Notes: generated by a model from the letters alone, not told the origin. A DNA stretch of 51,006 bases from Nesterenkonia aurantiaca (GCF_004364585.1 NZ_SOAN01000012.1:1-51006), one strand, 5' to 3'. Shown: positions 1 through 7,338, counted from the first letter of the stretch. Program-made: numbers and translations.

Positions 1-153
1 AGACTCCGCGAAGTCCTCGGCGCAGGACGTGCGGGGCAGCTGACACGTGGTGCGCCAGGGCGGGCCTGCGGTATCGGCTGCGGACCCGCCCTGGTGAACG
101 CCCTCTGGGTCAACGTGATGACGCTCCGCGGGATCGTCTCGGGCTGCACCTGA
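1..153 (+). CDS. Possible 3' end of an unrecognised ORF, cut by the window edge
   Basis: Frame 1 is open from the window edge to a TGA at 151-153. From about base 65 nearly every third codon position is G or C, as in the real genes of this window, and the peptide tail is hydrophobic (PALVNALWVNVMTLRGIV). Before base 65 that codon bias is absent in this frame but present in frame 2, which stops at 41-43 after SAQDVRGS. A real gene may therefore end at 43, or a frameshifted remnant may run to 153. I do not recognise a family. Nothing else that looks coding is visible between 154 and 450. Confidence 0.2.
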   Translation, partial: RLREVLGAGRAGQLTRGAPGRACGIGCGPALVNALWVNVMTLRGIVSGCT

Positions 154-172
154 CCGCTCGCCAGGCACTGGG

Positions 173-215
173 CAGCAGGTAGTGGATGTCAGCTGATGAC
201 ATCGACTACCTGCTG
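173..215. repeat. Strong 19-bp inverted repeat (hairpin)
   Basis: The arms at 173-191 and 197-215 are complementary at 18 of 19 positions, with a 5-base loop (GCTGA). There is no T-run, so it is not a classical terminator. It lies 20 bases after the TGA at 151-153 and in an otherwise featureless stretch (154-450). A direct repeat CTGATCGAATC also occurs at about 229-239 and 268-278. It could be a factor-assisted terminator, a recombination remnant or an operator; the sequence does not decide. Confidence 0.55.
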
Positions 216-450
216 TTCGGCGCCCGACTGATCGAATCTCGGCCGCGGTTCCCCCAAGTCAGCGATCTGATCGAATCGAGCCGATGAGTTGCCCTGGCTC
301 GGCCTGAGACGCTCGAGACTTCCCACGGCACGGCGCTCAAGACACGTCGACCCCGCCGTCGTTGAATCACTCCGTGAGCGCGCGGTGAGCGCCATCTGCT
401 CGCCATAGCACCTGGTGCGGTCCGGATCTCCCTTTTCGAGTCCCACGCAC

Positions 451-1497
451 CTATCGCCCACCGGCGAGCTTGCGATGTCGCTGCTGGACCCCGGCCGATC
501 CGTAGGGGTAGTCCTCCATCTCCGGCTCACTGGCCGCAGTCAGACGATCGAGCTGATCGGCGCTCAACTCGAGCGAGTCTGCTGACATGTTGTCGCGAAG
601 CTGCTCCAGCGTACGAACCCCCAGGATGACCGAGGTCACGGCGGGCTGGGCGCTCAACCAGGCCAGCGACACCTGAGAGGGGGTGGCTTCGTGCTCGTCG
701 GCCACCGTAGAGACCGCATCGATGACCTGCCAGGTGCGTTCCTCGGCATTGCGCTTCTCCCAGGCCTCCATGCCGCGCGTCGGGTCCTCCCCCAGGCGCG
801 TCGAGCCCGTGGGTGACTCATCCCGGCGGTACTTCCCGCTCAGCCACCCCCCGCCCAGTGGGGACCACGGCAGCAGGCCGATCCCCGCGTCCAGGGCGGC
901 CGGGACGATCTCGTGCTCGATACCACGCACGAGGAGATTGTATTGAGGCTGCAAGGTCACCGGGAGCGACCAGCCGTGCCGTTGCGCCAGGTGGACCGCC
1001 TTGGTGAGCTGCCACCCGGTGAAGTTGGAGAATCCGTAGTAACCGATCTTGCCTGCGGTCACGGCGTCGTCGAGGAATCGCAGCGTCTCATCCAGCGGGG
1101 TGATCGCATCCCAGGCGTGCAGCTGGTACAGGTCGATATGATCAACGCCAAGCCGCCGCAGAGACGCATCGAGCGCGTCACGGAGGTGTCGACGGGAGGT
1201 TCCGAGATCATTGGGGCCCTGCCCCATCGGGAAGCGACCCTTCGTCGCCAGGACGATCTGCCGCGCCTCGGTCGGGTGGGAGGCGATCCAACGTCCGATG
1301 ATCTCCTCACTGGTGCCTGCGGTGTAGACATCGGCCGTATCGATGAAGTTGCCGCCGCCTGCGACATAGGCGTCCAGAATGGCATGGGATGCCACTTCGT
1401 CGGCCTCCGCCCCGAACGTCATCGTGCCCAGCGCCTGGGCAGAGACGACTGCTCCACTGCGTCCCAGCGTTCTGTAATTCATGGAAGCCTGAGTCAT
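451..1497 (-). CDS. Aldo/keto reductase
   Basis: A 348-residue protein of the aldo/keto reductase superfamily: NAD(P)H-dependent (beta/alpha)8-barrel enzymes that reduce aldehydes or ketones in the cytosol. The catalytic tetrad is visible as Asp53 (in FIDTADVY), Tyr58, Lys86 (ATKGRF) and His127 (YQLHAWD). The barrel continues through GYYGFSNFTGWQL, QPQYNLL and PWSPLGGGWLSGKY, and the cofactor-binding end is SVILGVRTLEQLRDN. Length is normal for the YajO/IolS-like branch. The ATG at 1497 follows AAGGA at a good distance; a second Met six residues in starts the conserved MNYRTLGRSG. It stands alone on this strand and its physiological substrate cannot be told. Confidence 0.93.
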   Translation of the reverse strand: MTQASMNYRTLGRSGAVVSAQALGTMTFGAEADEVASHAILDAYVAGGGNFIDTADVYTAGTSEEIIGRWIASHPTEARQIVLATKGRFPMGQGPNDLGTSRRHLRDALDASLRRLGVDHIDLYQLHAWDAITPLDETLRFLDDAVTAGKIGYYGFSNFTGWQLTKAVHLAQRHGWSLPVTLQPQYNLLVRGIEHEIVPAALDAGIGLLPWSPLGGGWLSGKYRRDESPTGSTRLGEDPTRGMEAWEKRNAEERTWQVIDAVSTVADEHEATPSQVSLAWLSAQPAVTSVILGVRTLEQLRDNMSADSLELSADQLDRLTAASEPEMEDYPYGSAGVQQRHRKLAGGR

Positions 1498-1547
1498 GTC
1501 CCGTCCTTCTGAGAGAGTGCGTCACGCCCCAGAGATAGGGCGACCGA

Positions 1548-1559
1548 CGACCTTGGTCG
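1548..1559. promoter_or_regulatory. Short palindrome upstream of the aldo/keto reductase
   Basis: CGACCTTGGTCG is a perfect 12-bp palindrome 51 bases upstream of the reductase start, within the 219-bp gap between it and the decayed GyrI-like gene. It may be an operator for a dimeric regulator, but no repressor gene lies next to it and the motif is short enough to arise by chance in this GC-rich DNA. Confidence 0.2.
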
Positions 1560-1716
1560 GCTCGAACAGCCCGACCTCTGGCTCTATGACTTCAACAGTG
1601 GTTCCCTATCAAAAACATATTGTCAGCTGGCCATAACCTGACAGCGAGGTCTTGAGAGTTGCAGGCCAAGAAGATTTTAATGTTGGATAATCGCCGCATC
1701 CGGAAGCGATCAGGCT

Positions 1717-2096
1717 GTGACCGAGAAGATCGATTTCAAGAAGACGTCGCCCCGGTGCAAGGCCAGGCCCGGCCACTGCCAGATCATCGAGCTGCCCGAC
1801 ATGCAGTCTCTGATGATCGACGGACACGGTGATCCGAACACCTCGCCCGCATACGCCGCCGCGCTGACATCGCTGTGTCCCCTGGCGTATTCGCTGAAGT
1901 TCACCAGTGAGCGCGAGATGTTCGATGCGGCAGTCACCGCAGTCCGTACGAAGAGAGGCCCAGGTCGATAGAGCGGATGCATCATGACTTCATCCCGCGC
2001 CAAGGTCTACGCCCGACGGGCGAGCACCACGAGATCTACCTCAGCGATCTGCACCGGACCGCCGCCGAGGAGCCGCGCGCGATGCTCCGGCAGCCC
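1717..2096 (+). pseudogene. GyrI-like small-molecule-binding domain protein, internally deleted
   Basis: The first frame (GTG at 1717) encodes the conserved start of a GyrI-like family of about 200 residues: TEKIDFKK, then LMIDGHGDPNTSPAYAAAL and PLAYSLKF. After FDAAVTAVRTKRGPGR it stops at 1971. The family's C-terminal block appears in another frame from about 1968: IERMHHDFIPRQGLRP, then GEHHEIYLSDLHRTA and MLRQP. The middle third of the domain, which normally contains tryptophan-rich strands and the second half of the binding pocket, is missing at the junction near 1955-1968, and the frame is lost. I read this as a dead gene made by an internal deletion. The family identification is from memory of the conserved blocks. 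Confidence 0.75.
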
Positions 2097-2221
2097 TCGG
2101 GCAGCCCGCGACAGAGCCCGATTAGGTCACACAACTGGTCCTTTTTGATTGGCGTGATCAGGCCTACCGTGGAGACATGGAGCGGCCCGGTCGGGCGGCT
2201 GAACCTAGGAGGATCCTAGTC

Positions 2222-2506
2222 ATGACTACCCAAGTCTCGGAATGCAGCGTCGAAGCCTGCTCGTTCAACGATCATTCCCACTGCAATGCCGCTGCGATCA
2301 CCGTGGGCGGGCAGGAAGACCACGCATCCTGCGCGACCTTCATCGACATCGGCGTCCACGGCGGGCTGCCCAAGGTGTTGGCCGGCGTCGGAGCCTGCCA
2401 GCGCAGCGAATGCGTGCACAACGATCACCTGATGTGCAGTGCATCCGAGGTGCGTGTCGGGCCGGGACTCGACGACGCGGACTGCCTCACCTACACCCAC
2501 CGCTGA
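2222..2506 (+). CDS. Twin DUF1540 (cysteine-rich, likely metal-binding) protein
   Basis: A 94-residue protein with two tandem DUF1540 units of about 40 residues. Unit 1 has C8, C13, C21 and C37 (CSVEACSFNDHSHCNAAAI); unit 2 has C59, C64, C72 and C87 (CQRSECVHNDHLMCSASEV). DUF1540 proteins carry this regularly spaced Cys set, which suggests a small Zn- or Fe-binding fold; function is not established. AGGAGG at 2207-2212, nine bases before the ATG, fixes the start. It is monocistronic and ends at a bidirectional terminator shared with the heliorhodopsin gene. Confidence 0.88.
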   Translation: MTTQVSECSVEACSFNDHSHCNAAAITVGGQEDHASCATFIDIGVHGGLPKVLAGVGACQRSECVHNDHLMCSASEVRVGPGLDDADCLTYTHR

Positions 2507-2512
2507 GATCTA

Positions 2513-2533
2513 CCCGGCCCGCTCCGGGCCGGG
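2513..2533. terminator. Bidirectional hairpin terminator between convergent genes
   Basis: CCCGGCCCG at 2513-2521 and CGGGCCGGG at 2525-2533 form a perfect 9-bp stem with a 3-base loop. The hairpin lies between the stops of the DUF1540 gene (2506, plus strand) and the heliorhodopsin gene (2545, minus strand), the usual place for a shared terminator. No long T-run follows on either side. Confidence 0.65.
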
Positions 2534-2544
2534 CCCAGCGCTAC

Positions 2545-3390
2545 TCACCCCACGAGCACGTTGGCGAACACCTGCCATGCCAGCAGGCTCTTGGCGATCA
2601 GGCTGAGCACGATATAGGCGCGCTCCCCGGTCAGGTAGTTGCTCCAGCGGCCGACCTGCTTGTACTGCAGCCACTGGTTGACGGCGAAGCTGTTGAAGAA
2701 CACGAACAGCGACACGATGATGCCGTAGACGAACCCGGGCGGACCTTCCCCGCCCTCGATGCCGACGTTGATGATCAGATAGACCGCCGCGGCCAGCCAC
2801 GGTCCGATCCCCGCGATGCAGCCGAACCAGAATGGCGTCCACCAAGCGCGCCCGCCCCGGACCGAACGCCCGGAGGCCCCATGCATCAGACCGTTGTTGC
2901 TCATCTCCATCAGCCAACCGAAGAGAATCATCGCCACATTGGCCAGCCCCAGGCCGATCAGCGCCGCGATGTCAGAGATCCCCAGCAGCAGGCTGATCAG
3001 CAGGATCATCAGCGTGGAGGACAGGCTGTACTCCACCCAGCGGAAACGGTTGCGTCCCTTGGACAGCTCGCCGACGTAGCGCCGGAAACCCCAGGGTGAG
3101 GCGATGAGGAAGTGGAAGAGGGCGGAGAGCAGCAGGAAGGATGCCGTCGCGAATCCCAGCGGAACGTCGAAGACGAGATTGGCGACCCCCTGGGACACCG
3201 GTGTTCCAGGGGGACCGTTCAGCGCGAAGGTCGAGACCTGCAGGCTGAAATCGTTGCTGAGGGCCAGCATGGCAGAGCCAGAGACGAGATGCAGCACGCC
3301 CATGACCAGGTTGAAGATCCGCAGCCGTCGCGCCACCGGTGCGGGTACGTCGACGGAGATGGTGTGAAGCTCTAACGGATAGGCGCTCAT
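2545..3390 (-). CDS. Heliorhodopsin
   Basis: A 281-residue, seven-helix retinal protein. Diagnostic heliorhodopsin positions are present: the Schiff-base lysine is Lys267 in helix 7 (SLIAKSLLAWQVFANVL), the presumed counterion is Glu120 in helix 3 (RFRWVEYSLSSTLMIL), and two histidines lie at His34 (GVLHLVSG) and His93 (ALFHFLIASP), matching the internal histidines known from the family. The family has an inverted topology (N-terminus inside) compared with type-1 rhodopsins and does not pump ions with a known mechanism; proposed roles are light sensing or regulation of a partner enzyme. The ATG at 3390 is the only Met before helix 1. No retinal synthesis gene (brp/blh) is in the window. It is divergent from the DUF2243/CtaG-type pair and transcribed alone. 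Confidence 0.93.
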   Translation of the reverse strand: MSAYPLELHTISVDVPAPVARRLRIFNLVMGVLHLVSGSAMLALSNDFSLQVSTFALNGPPGTPVSQGVANLVFDVPLGFATASFLLLSALFHFLIASPWGFRRYVGELSKGRNRFRWVEYSLSSTLMILLISLLLGISDIAALIGLGLANVAMILFGWLMEMSNNGLMHGASGRSVRGGRAWWTPFWFGCIAGIGPWLAAAVYLIINVGIEGGEGPPGFVYGIIVSLFVFFNSFAVNQWLQYKQVGRWSNYLTGERAYIVLSLIAKSLLAWQVFANVLVG

Positions 3391-3432
3391 GTATACCAGT
3401 CTCGTCCCGCTCCGACACTTTGACCAGACCCC

Positions 3433-3461
3433 TTCGGCTCTCCGACCTGCGGGGCTAGGCT
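3433..3461 (+). promoter_or_regulatory. Candidate leaderless promoter for the DUF2243 gene
   Basis: TTCGGC (3433-3438) and TAGGCT (3456-3461) are separated by 17 bp. The -10 box ends seven bases before the GTG at 3469, so the transcript would begin at or next to the start codon. There is no Shine-Dalgarno sequence before this GTG, which agrees with leaderless expression, common in Actinobacteria. This is inference from spacing only. Confidence 0.4.
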
Positions 3462-3468
3462 GGGTCCT

Positions 3469-3933
3469 GTGAATACTCCCTCTAGCGAGGTGCTTTCTCG
3501 GCGGACCGTGCTCTCCGGCGTTCTGTTCGGGTGCGGGATCGCCGCCTCGATGATCGACCTGTTCATCTTCCACCTGGCGCTGCAGTGGCACCACTTCTAC
3601 GATCTCTCCACCAGCGAGGTCGCACTCACGGCGGACGGGTTCTTCCACGCCTTCGGTTGGTTCATCACCGTCTGGGGCCTGTTTCTGCTCGCGGACGTCC
3701 GACGCCGTGCCCAGGTGCACTGGGCACGCTGGAGCGGCGCGGTCCTCACCGGAGTCGGGTTCTTCCAGCTTTTCGACGGCGTCGTCTTCCATAAGCTGCT
3801 CGGGATCCACCAGATCCGGTACGGGGTGAACCTCTTCGTATACGACCTCACCTGGATCGGTTCGGCCGTCGTGCTTCTGATCATCGGGCTGCTGATCCTG
3901 CGCCGCACCCGGCCAGCACAGGTGCCTGCATGA
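3469..3933 (+). CDS. DUF2243 membrane protein
   Basis: A 154-residue protein with four predicted membrane helices (about residues 14-36, 52-75, 86-107 and 120-145). Family features are FGCGIAASMIDLFIFHLALQWHHFYD and FHAFGWF, with several in-membrane His residues (WHHF, FHAF, VFHKLLGIHQIRY). The histidines could bind a metal, but no role is proven. Members often sit beside CtaG-type cytochrome oxidase assembly proteins, as here, where the next gene starts 31 bases downstream. GTG start, no ribosome-binding site seen. Confidence 0.85.
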   Translation: MNTPSSEVLSRRTVLSGVLFGCGIAASMIDLFIFHLALQWHHFYDLSTSEVALTADGFFHAFGWFITVWGLFLLADVRRRAQVHWARWSGAVLTGVGFFQLFDGVVFHKLLGIHQIRYGVNLFVYDLTWIGSAVVLLIIGLLILRRTRPAQVPA

Positions 3934-3964
3934 CCCTCGATCCCGCATTGTCCAGACATAGCTG

Positions 3965-4789
3965 ATGCATCACCACGGCGAACCCTTCGAGGGTCTCGGT
4001 CTGGAGCCGGCGGACCCGCTGATCTGGGCGGGGCTCGACGTCGTCGTCGTCCTGCTGCTGCTGGCCGCCATGTGCTTTCACACTGGCGGATTATGGGCCG
4101 CGCGTCGCCGGAGCCCGTGGCCCCGGCACCGTAGCCTCCTCTTCCACCTCGGGCTGATCTGCGCGGCCGGCGGGCTGCTCGGGCCCGTGGCCACGGCGGC
4201 GCACACCAGCTTCACCGCGCATATGCTCGGGCATCTGCTGCTGGGCATGGTCGCGCCGCTGCTGTTGGTCCTCAGCTCACCGGTCACGCTCGCGCTGCGG
4301 GCCCTGCCGGTCCAGGCCGCCCGAGGCCTGACTCGCGTGCTGCGCAGTCCTGGCGTCCGGGTGCTCACCCACCCGGTGGTCGCTGCGGTGCTGAATGCGG
4401 GCGGGCTCTGGCTGCTCTACACCACGGACCTGTTCCGGGTCATGCATGTCTCTCCGGTGGCCTATGCACTGGTCCATCTGCATATCTTCGTGGCCGGCTA
4501 TGTCTTCACGGCATCACTGATCGGGGTGGATCCGAACCCGCACCGGGCGTCGATGCCGGTGCGCGCAGCGGTGCTGATCCTGTTCATCGCGGCACATTCG
4601 ATCCTGGCCAAATGGCTCTACGCACATCCCCCGTTGGGGGTGGAACCTGGGGACGGGAAGACAGGGGCACAGCTGATGTACTACGGCGGAGACGTGGTGG
4701 ACATCGCGCTGCTCGTGCTGCTCTTCGCCGGCTGGTACTCCGCCACGCGTCCGCGCAACCGGCAGCACGACGCGGTCACCTCGCGGTGA
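3965..4789 (+). CDS. Cytochrome c oxidase assembly protein, CtaG/caa3_CtaG family
   Basis: A 274-residue membrane protein with about seven helices. It carries the family's histidine signatures: an N-terminal MHHHGE, the AAHTSFTAHMLGHLLLGMVAPLLLVLSSP block, LVHLHIFVAGYVF and AAHSILAKWLY, then a final YYGGDVVDIALLVLLF helix. In Bacillus this family helps deliver copper to the CuA/CuB centres of cytochrome c oxidase. It forms a probable two-gene operon with the DUF2243 protein. No oxidase subunits are nearby, so a role in general copper handling is possible. Confidence 0.85.
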   Translation: MHHHGEPFEGLGLEPADPLIWAGLDVVVVLLLLAAMCFHTGGLWAARRRSPWPRHRSLLFHLGLICAAGGLLGPVATAAHTSFTAHMLGHLLLGMVAPLLLVLSSPVTLALRALPVQAARGLTRVLRSPGVRVLTHPVVAAVLNAGGLWLLYTTDLFRVMHVSPVAYALVHLHIFVAGYVFTASLIGVDPNPHRASMPVRAAVLILFIAAHSILAKWLYAHPPLGVEPGDGKTGAQLMYYGGDVVDIALLVLLFAGWYSATRPRNRQHDAVTSR

Positions 4790-4801
4790 GGCCTGGCGTT
4801 C

Positions 4802-5224
4802 TCATGCGTGCTTCGAGGCGACCCCGACCGCGTCCAAAGCCGCGCGCAGCCGCCGTTCCGCATCCTCCGCGACCTCTCGGACCGCGGCTGAGTCGCTGAG
4901 CTGGACCATGGTCTGCGGGTCGATCGCGTCGATGGTGGCGTGGTCCTCGGTGGCGCCGCGACGCACCACGACGTTGCAGGGCAGCAGCGCGCCGAGCTGC
5001 GGCTCGGCGGCCAGGGCTTTGCTGGCCAATGAGGGGTTGCAGGCGCCGAGGATGACGTAGTCCCCGACGGCTTCGCCGGACTCGGCGCCGAGCTTCTTGG
5101 TGAAGGTGGCCTTGACGTCGATCTCGGTGAGGATCCCGAAGCCCTCCTCGGCCAGGGCCGCGCGAGTGGCCTCCACCGCCTGGGCGTAGGACATCGGGAC
5201 AGTGATCGTATGGGTGTAGCTCAT
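4802..5224 (-). CDS. DUF302 protein
   Basis: A 140-residue cytosolic protein matching DUF302: SYTHTITVPMSYAQAVEATRAALAEEGFGILTEIDVKATFTKKLG near the N-terminus, then YVILGACNPSLASKALAAEP and LGALLPCNVVVR with the conserved Cys of the family. The ATG at 5224 is chosen because AAGGAG lies six bases before it; a longer reading frame upstream has no such site. Function is unknown; members often occur near thiol, persulfide or metal-stress genes. Here it is 52 bases downstream of the M56 peptidase on the same strand and may be the last gene of that operon. Confidence 0.87.
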   Translation of the reverse strand: MSYTHTITVPMSYAQAVEATRAALAEEGFGILTEIDVKATFTKKLGAESGEAVGDYVILGACNPSLASKALAAEPQLGALLPCNVVVRRGATEDHATIDAIDPQTMVQLSDSAAVREVAEDAERRLRAALDAVGVASKHA

Positions 5225-5276
5225 GAACTGCTCCTTCGACTCACAATGCGCTGACCTTGAGGGGTCAGCGTGTTCT

Positions 5277-6278
5277 TCAGGCTCCGATGACACACCCGGA
5301 GACGACTGCGCTCAGTGCGGCACCGTGGGCGGTGGCGCTGGTGAGAATCAGCACAGCCATGATCGCGGTCATCGCCAGCGCTCCCAGCATGCCATGTCGA
5401 GGGTTCTCCGGGGCGACCAGCTGACGCACCCGCTCGGGTCCTGCGGCCAGAAGCACGCGCTGTGACCCGGTCCGGTCGCTGGCCGTGCGCTGCACGCTGC
5501 TCGCCTCGCCCATGATCAGCAGGGCCGAGGCGAGCGCTCGGGTGCCCGCGCGGCGCCTCGCCGCGTTGTCCGCCGAGACCTCCAGATAGTGCGGAACGGC
5601 GTCCGCGATGGCGGCGGCCAAGGGGACTCTTCGCAGCGGCCCGGTGATGCTCCCGATGAGGTCCAGGACCAGATGGTGGCGTTCCCGCAGGTGCGCCGCC
5701 TCATGAGCCAGCACCGCACGCAGCTCCTGCGGATCCAGCGCGGCCAGCAGTCCCGTGGTGACGACGATCCCCCACCGGTCCCGGCCGAGCGCGAACGCCG
5801 AGGGGTGGGGATCCTCGACCACGGTGACCAGGTGCCCGTCGATGACCCGCCGATGACCCACTGGCAGCAGCGAGCGGCAGGTCTGCTGAAGCGATCGCCG
5901 CCGCTGCACCACGGCGCGCAGCCCCAGAGCCACCAGGAGCAGCCCTGCCCCGGCGGGGGCCAGGAGGAACGCGGCCGAGGGAACCCCGGTCTCCATGACG
6001 AACCCGGCGGAGAAGGGGTTCGAGGCCTCCAGGCACCTCTGACAGACCTTCGCCACCGAGTCCGGAAGCGGATTCGGGCCACTCAGTGACCAGGCCAGGA
6101 ACAGTCCCGCGGCCATGACCGAGGCCAGCCAGAGCGCGAGGCTGGATCCCAGACACACCACCGCCAGCCGCGGGAACCGGATCAGCACGGGCGCTGCGGC
6201 GCGGATCAGCGGACGCCCGAGCACGGCTGCCGTCAACACGGCGAAGACCATCAGCAAGGAGATGAGCAGCGGATTCAT
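5277..6278 (-). CDS. M56-family membrane metallopeptidase (BlaR1-like, no sensor domain)
   Basis: A 333-residue integral membrane protein. Helices are visible at about 4-26, 36-65 and 102-122 and at the C-terminus (about 293-325). The zinc motif HEAAH is at 192-196, inside VLAHEAAHLRERHH, with Glu233 and Asp237 (YLEVSADNAARR) as the expected third ligand region. M56 peptidases cut partner repressors of the BlaI type or are activated by envelope signals. Unlike BlaR1 this protein has no extracellular penicillin-binding domain, so its signal is not obvious. Its ATG lies two bases after the stop of the BlaI-type gene, showing tight coupling. Confidence 0.92.
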   Translation of the reverse strand: MNPLLISLLMVFAVLTAAVLGRPLIRAAAPVLIRFPRLAVVCLGSSLALWLASVMAAGLFLAWSLSGPNPLPDSVAKVCQRCLEASNPFSAGFVMETGVPSAAFLLAPAGAGLLLVALGLRAVVQRRRSLQQTCRSLLPVGHRRVIDGHLVTVVEDPHPSAFALGRDRWGIVVTTGLLAALDPQELRAVLAHEAAHLRERHHLVLDLIGSITGPLRRVPLAAAIADAVPHYLEVSADNAARRRAGTRALASALLIMGEASSVQRTASDRTGSQRVLLAAGPERVRQLVAPENPRHGMLGALAMTAIMAVLILTSATAHGAALSAVVSGCVIGA

Positions 6279-6280
6279 GC

Positions 6281-6658
6281 TCAGTCCTGGGAGTTCTCGA
6301 GGTAGGTGCGCAGCAGGTCCCGCTCATCCTCCGGCATGGTGTCCACGAAGTGCAGTATGGACGCCGTGCGGTCTCTGCTGACACCGAGTGCTTGGCGCAT
6401 CAAGCCCGCGGTGTGTTCTTCGCGGGTGCGCTGCGGCAGGTAGCGCACGGAACGACCCTCCCGTGTGGGCGTCACCAGAGCCTTGCGCTCCAGGTTGCCC
6501 ATCACGGTGGCGATGGTGGTGTACGCCGGGCGGCTGGGCAGCTGGTCCATCACCTCACGCACGGTGTGCCCGGAGTGATCCCACAGCAGATCCATGACTT
6601 GCTGCTCGAGCGGACCGAGTCGCTCAGCGGGCATCTCGGTCTGACGTTCCTCACTCAT
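6281..6658 (-). CDS. BlaI/MecI/CopY-type transcriptional repressor
   Basis: A 125-residue winged-helix repressor: LGPLEQQVMDLLWDHSGHTVREVMDQL, then AYTTIATVMGNLERKALV (recognition helix) and wing REGRSVRYLP, with a C-terminal dimerisation helix region (HFVDTMPEDERDLLRTYL). The family binds dyads of the TACTA/TAGTA kind and is inactivated by M56 proteases or by metal. The ATG at 6658 overlaps the upstream stop (ATGA) and has AAGGAG eleven bases before it. It is the middle gene of a membrane protein-BlaI-M56 operon. The dyad array at 7249-7314 is its likely target. Confidence 0.93.
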   Translation of the reverse strand: MSEERQTEMPAERLGPLEQQVMDLLWDHSGHTVREVMDQLPSRPAYTTIATVMGNLERKALVTPTREGRSVRYLPQRTREEHTAGLMRQALGVSRDRTASILHFVDTMPEDERDLLRTYLENSQD

Positions 6659-7242
6659 GCTGTGACCAGCTCCTTCCTGGGTCGAACGGTACATGCCACC
6701 TGGCCCTTGAGCCGCCAGATCAGCGCGAGGCCGGTGAGCAGCAGCGCCCCAAGGGCCAGGATCGGCTGCAGCGGGGTGAAGTAGGTGATCGCCCCGGAAT
6801 ATCCCAGGGCGATGAGCGCGATCTTGTTGCAGACCGGGCAGCCCACCGCGAACCAGGCCAGCACCATCCCGATCATCCCGAAGCGACTGGTGCGCCGATC
6901 CTCGGAGGCGGAGCTCCGATCCTCTGCTTCACTCGCGGTGGCGCGATCCTGGGTGCCGGGGATCGTCCGTTCTGGGCGCGAGGGCCGCACGTAGGTCGCC
7001 ATCAGCATGCCGCTGAGCACCGAGGTGAGGATCCAGACCGGGTAGTTCCACCACACCGGCGGGATGTCCCGGGCGAAGAACGAGTTGGGGATCAGCACAG
7101 TGGCGACGCCTACCAGCACACCGATGACTCCAGAGGCGATCGTGGCGATGACGATCTGGCGAGGCGTCCAGGAGCGCAGCGCCTGGACCGCGAGCACGCT
7201 GCATGTTCTCCACCGGGCGAGCTGAATCGAGAGAGGAGCCAT
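6655..7242 (-). CDS. Membrane protein with a CPVCNK motif
   Basis: A 195-residue protein with four likely membrane helices (about 30-52, 66-84, 122-146 and 152-176) and a charged cytosolic or exposed loop at 88-120. The only strong motif is VGCPVCNKIALIALGYSGA, with Cys135 and Cys138 in a CXXC pair at the start of a helix followed by Asn-Lys. Such a pair may be redox-active or bind a metal. I recall similar uncharacterised actinobacterial proteins but cannot name a family. It is first in the operon with BlaI and M56, and divergent from the DsbA/CcdA genes, so a shared thiol or copper role is plausible. There is no Shine-Dalgarno before ATG 7242; see the operator entry. Confidence 0.75.
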   Translation of the reverse strand: MAPLSIQLARWRTCSVLAVQALRSWTPRQIVIATIASGVIGVLVGVATVLIPNSFFARDIPPVWWNYPVWILTSVLSGMLMATYVRPSRPERTIPGTQDRATASEAEDRSSASEDRRTSRFGMIGMVLAWFAVGCPVCNKIALIALGYSGAITYFTPLQPILALGALLLTGLALIWRLKGQVACTVRPRKELVTA

Positions 7243-7248
7243 GGGGCC

Positions 7249-7314
7249 AACTATGCCGCAGATCTACTATCTTGCATAGTTACTATGCTAGGTAGTTACT
7301 ATGATCCGTAGTAG
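7249..7314. promoter_or_regulatory. Divergent promoter with clustered BlaI-type dyads
   Basis: Between the divergent genes the half-site ACTAT/ATAGT repeats many times: CATAGT-T-ACTATG is a perfect dyad at 7275-7287, TAGT-T-ACTA at 7293-7301, ACTAT-5-ATAGT at 7266-7280, and CTACTA (7264) pairs with TAGTAG (7309). Another copy, CATAGT read leftward, at 7250-7255, lies seven bases before ATG 7242 and could be a leaderless -10 box. Rightward, TACTAT at 7297-7302 is a good -10 box with TTGCAT at 7272-7277 as a wide-spaced -35. Dyads therefore cover both promoters, as expected for BlaI autoregulation and control of the rightward operon. The link to this BlaI is inferred from position and half-site. 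Confidence 0.75.
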
Positions 7315-7338
7315 ATGGCCGTTCTGAGAAAGGTTCCG

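Noticed and set aside
913-1512. Long plus-strand open frame opposite the aldo/keto reductase
   Set aside because: It is the complement of a clear gene and has no family motif.
2242-3099. 285-residue plus-strand frame across DUF1540 and heliorhodopsin
   Set aside because: Rich in Arg/Pro/Gln, typical of an antisense frame in GC-rich DNA; real genes explain both parts.
3391-3948. Upstream extension of the heliorhodopsin frame to 467 residues
   Set aside because: The extra part is antisense to DUF2243 and the family begins near the ATG at 3390.
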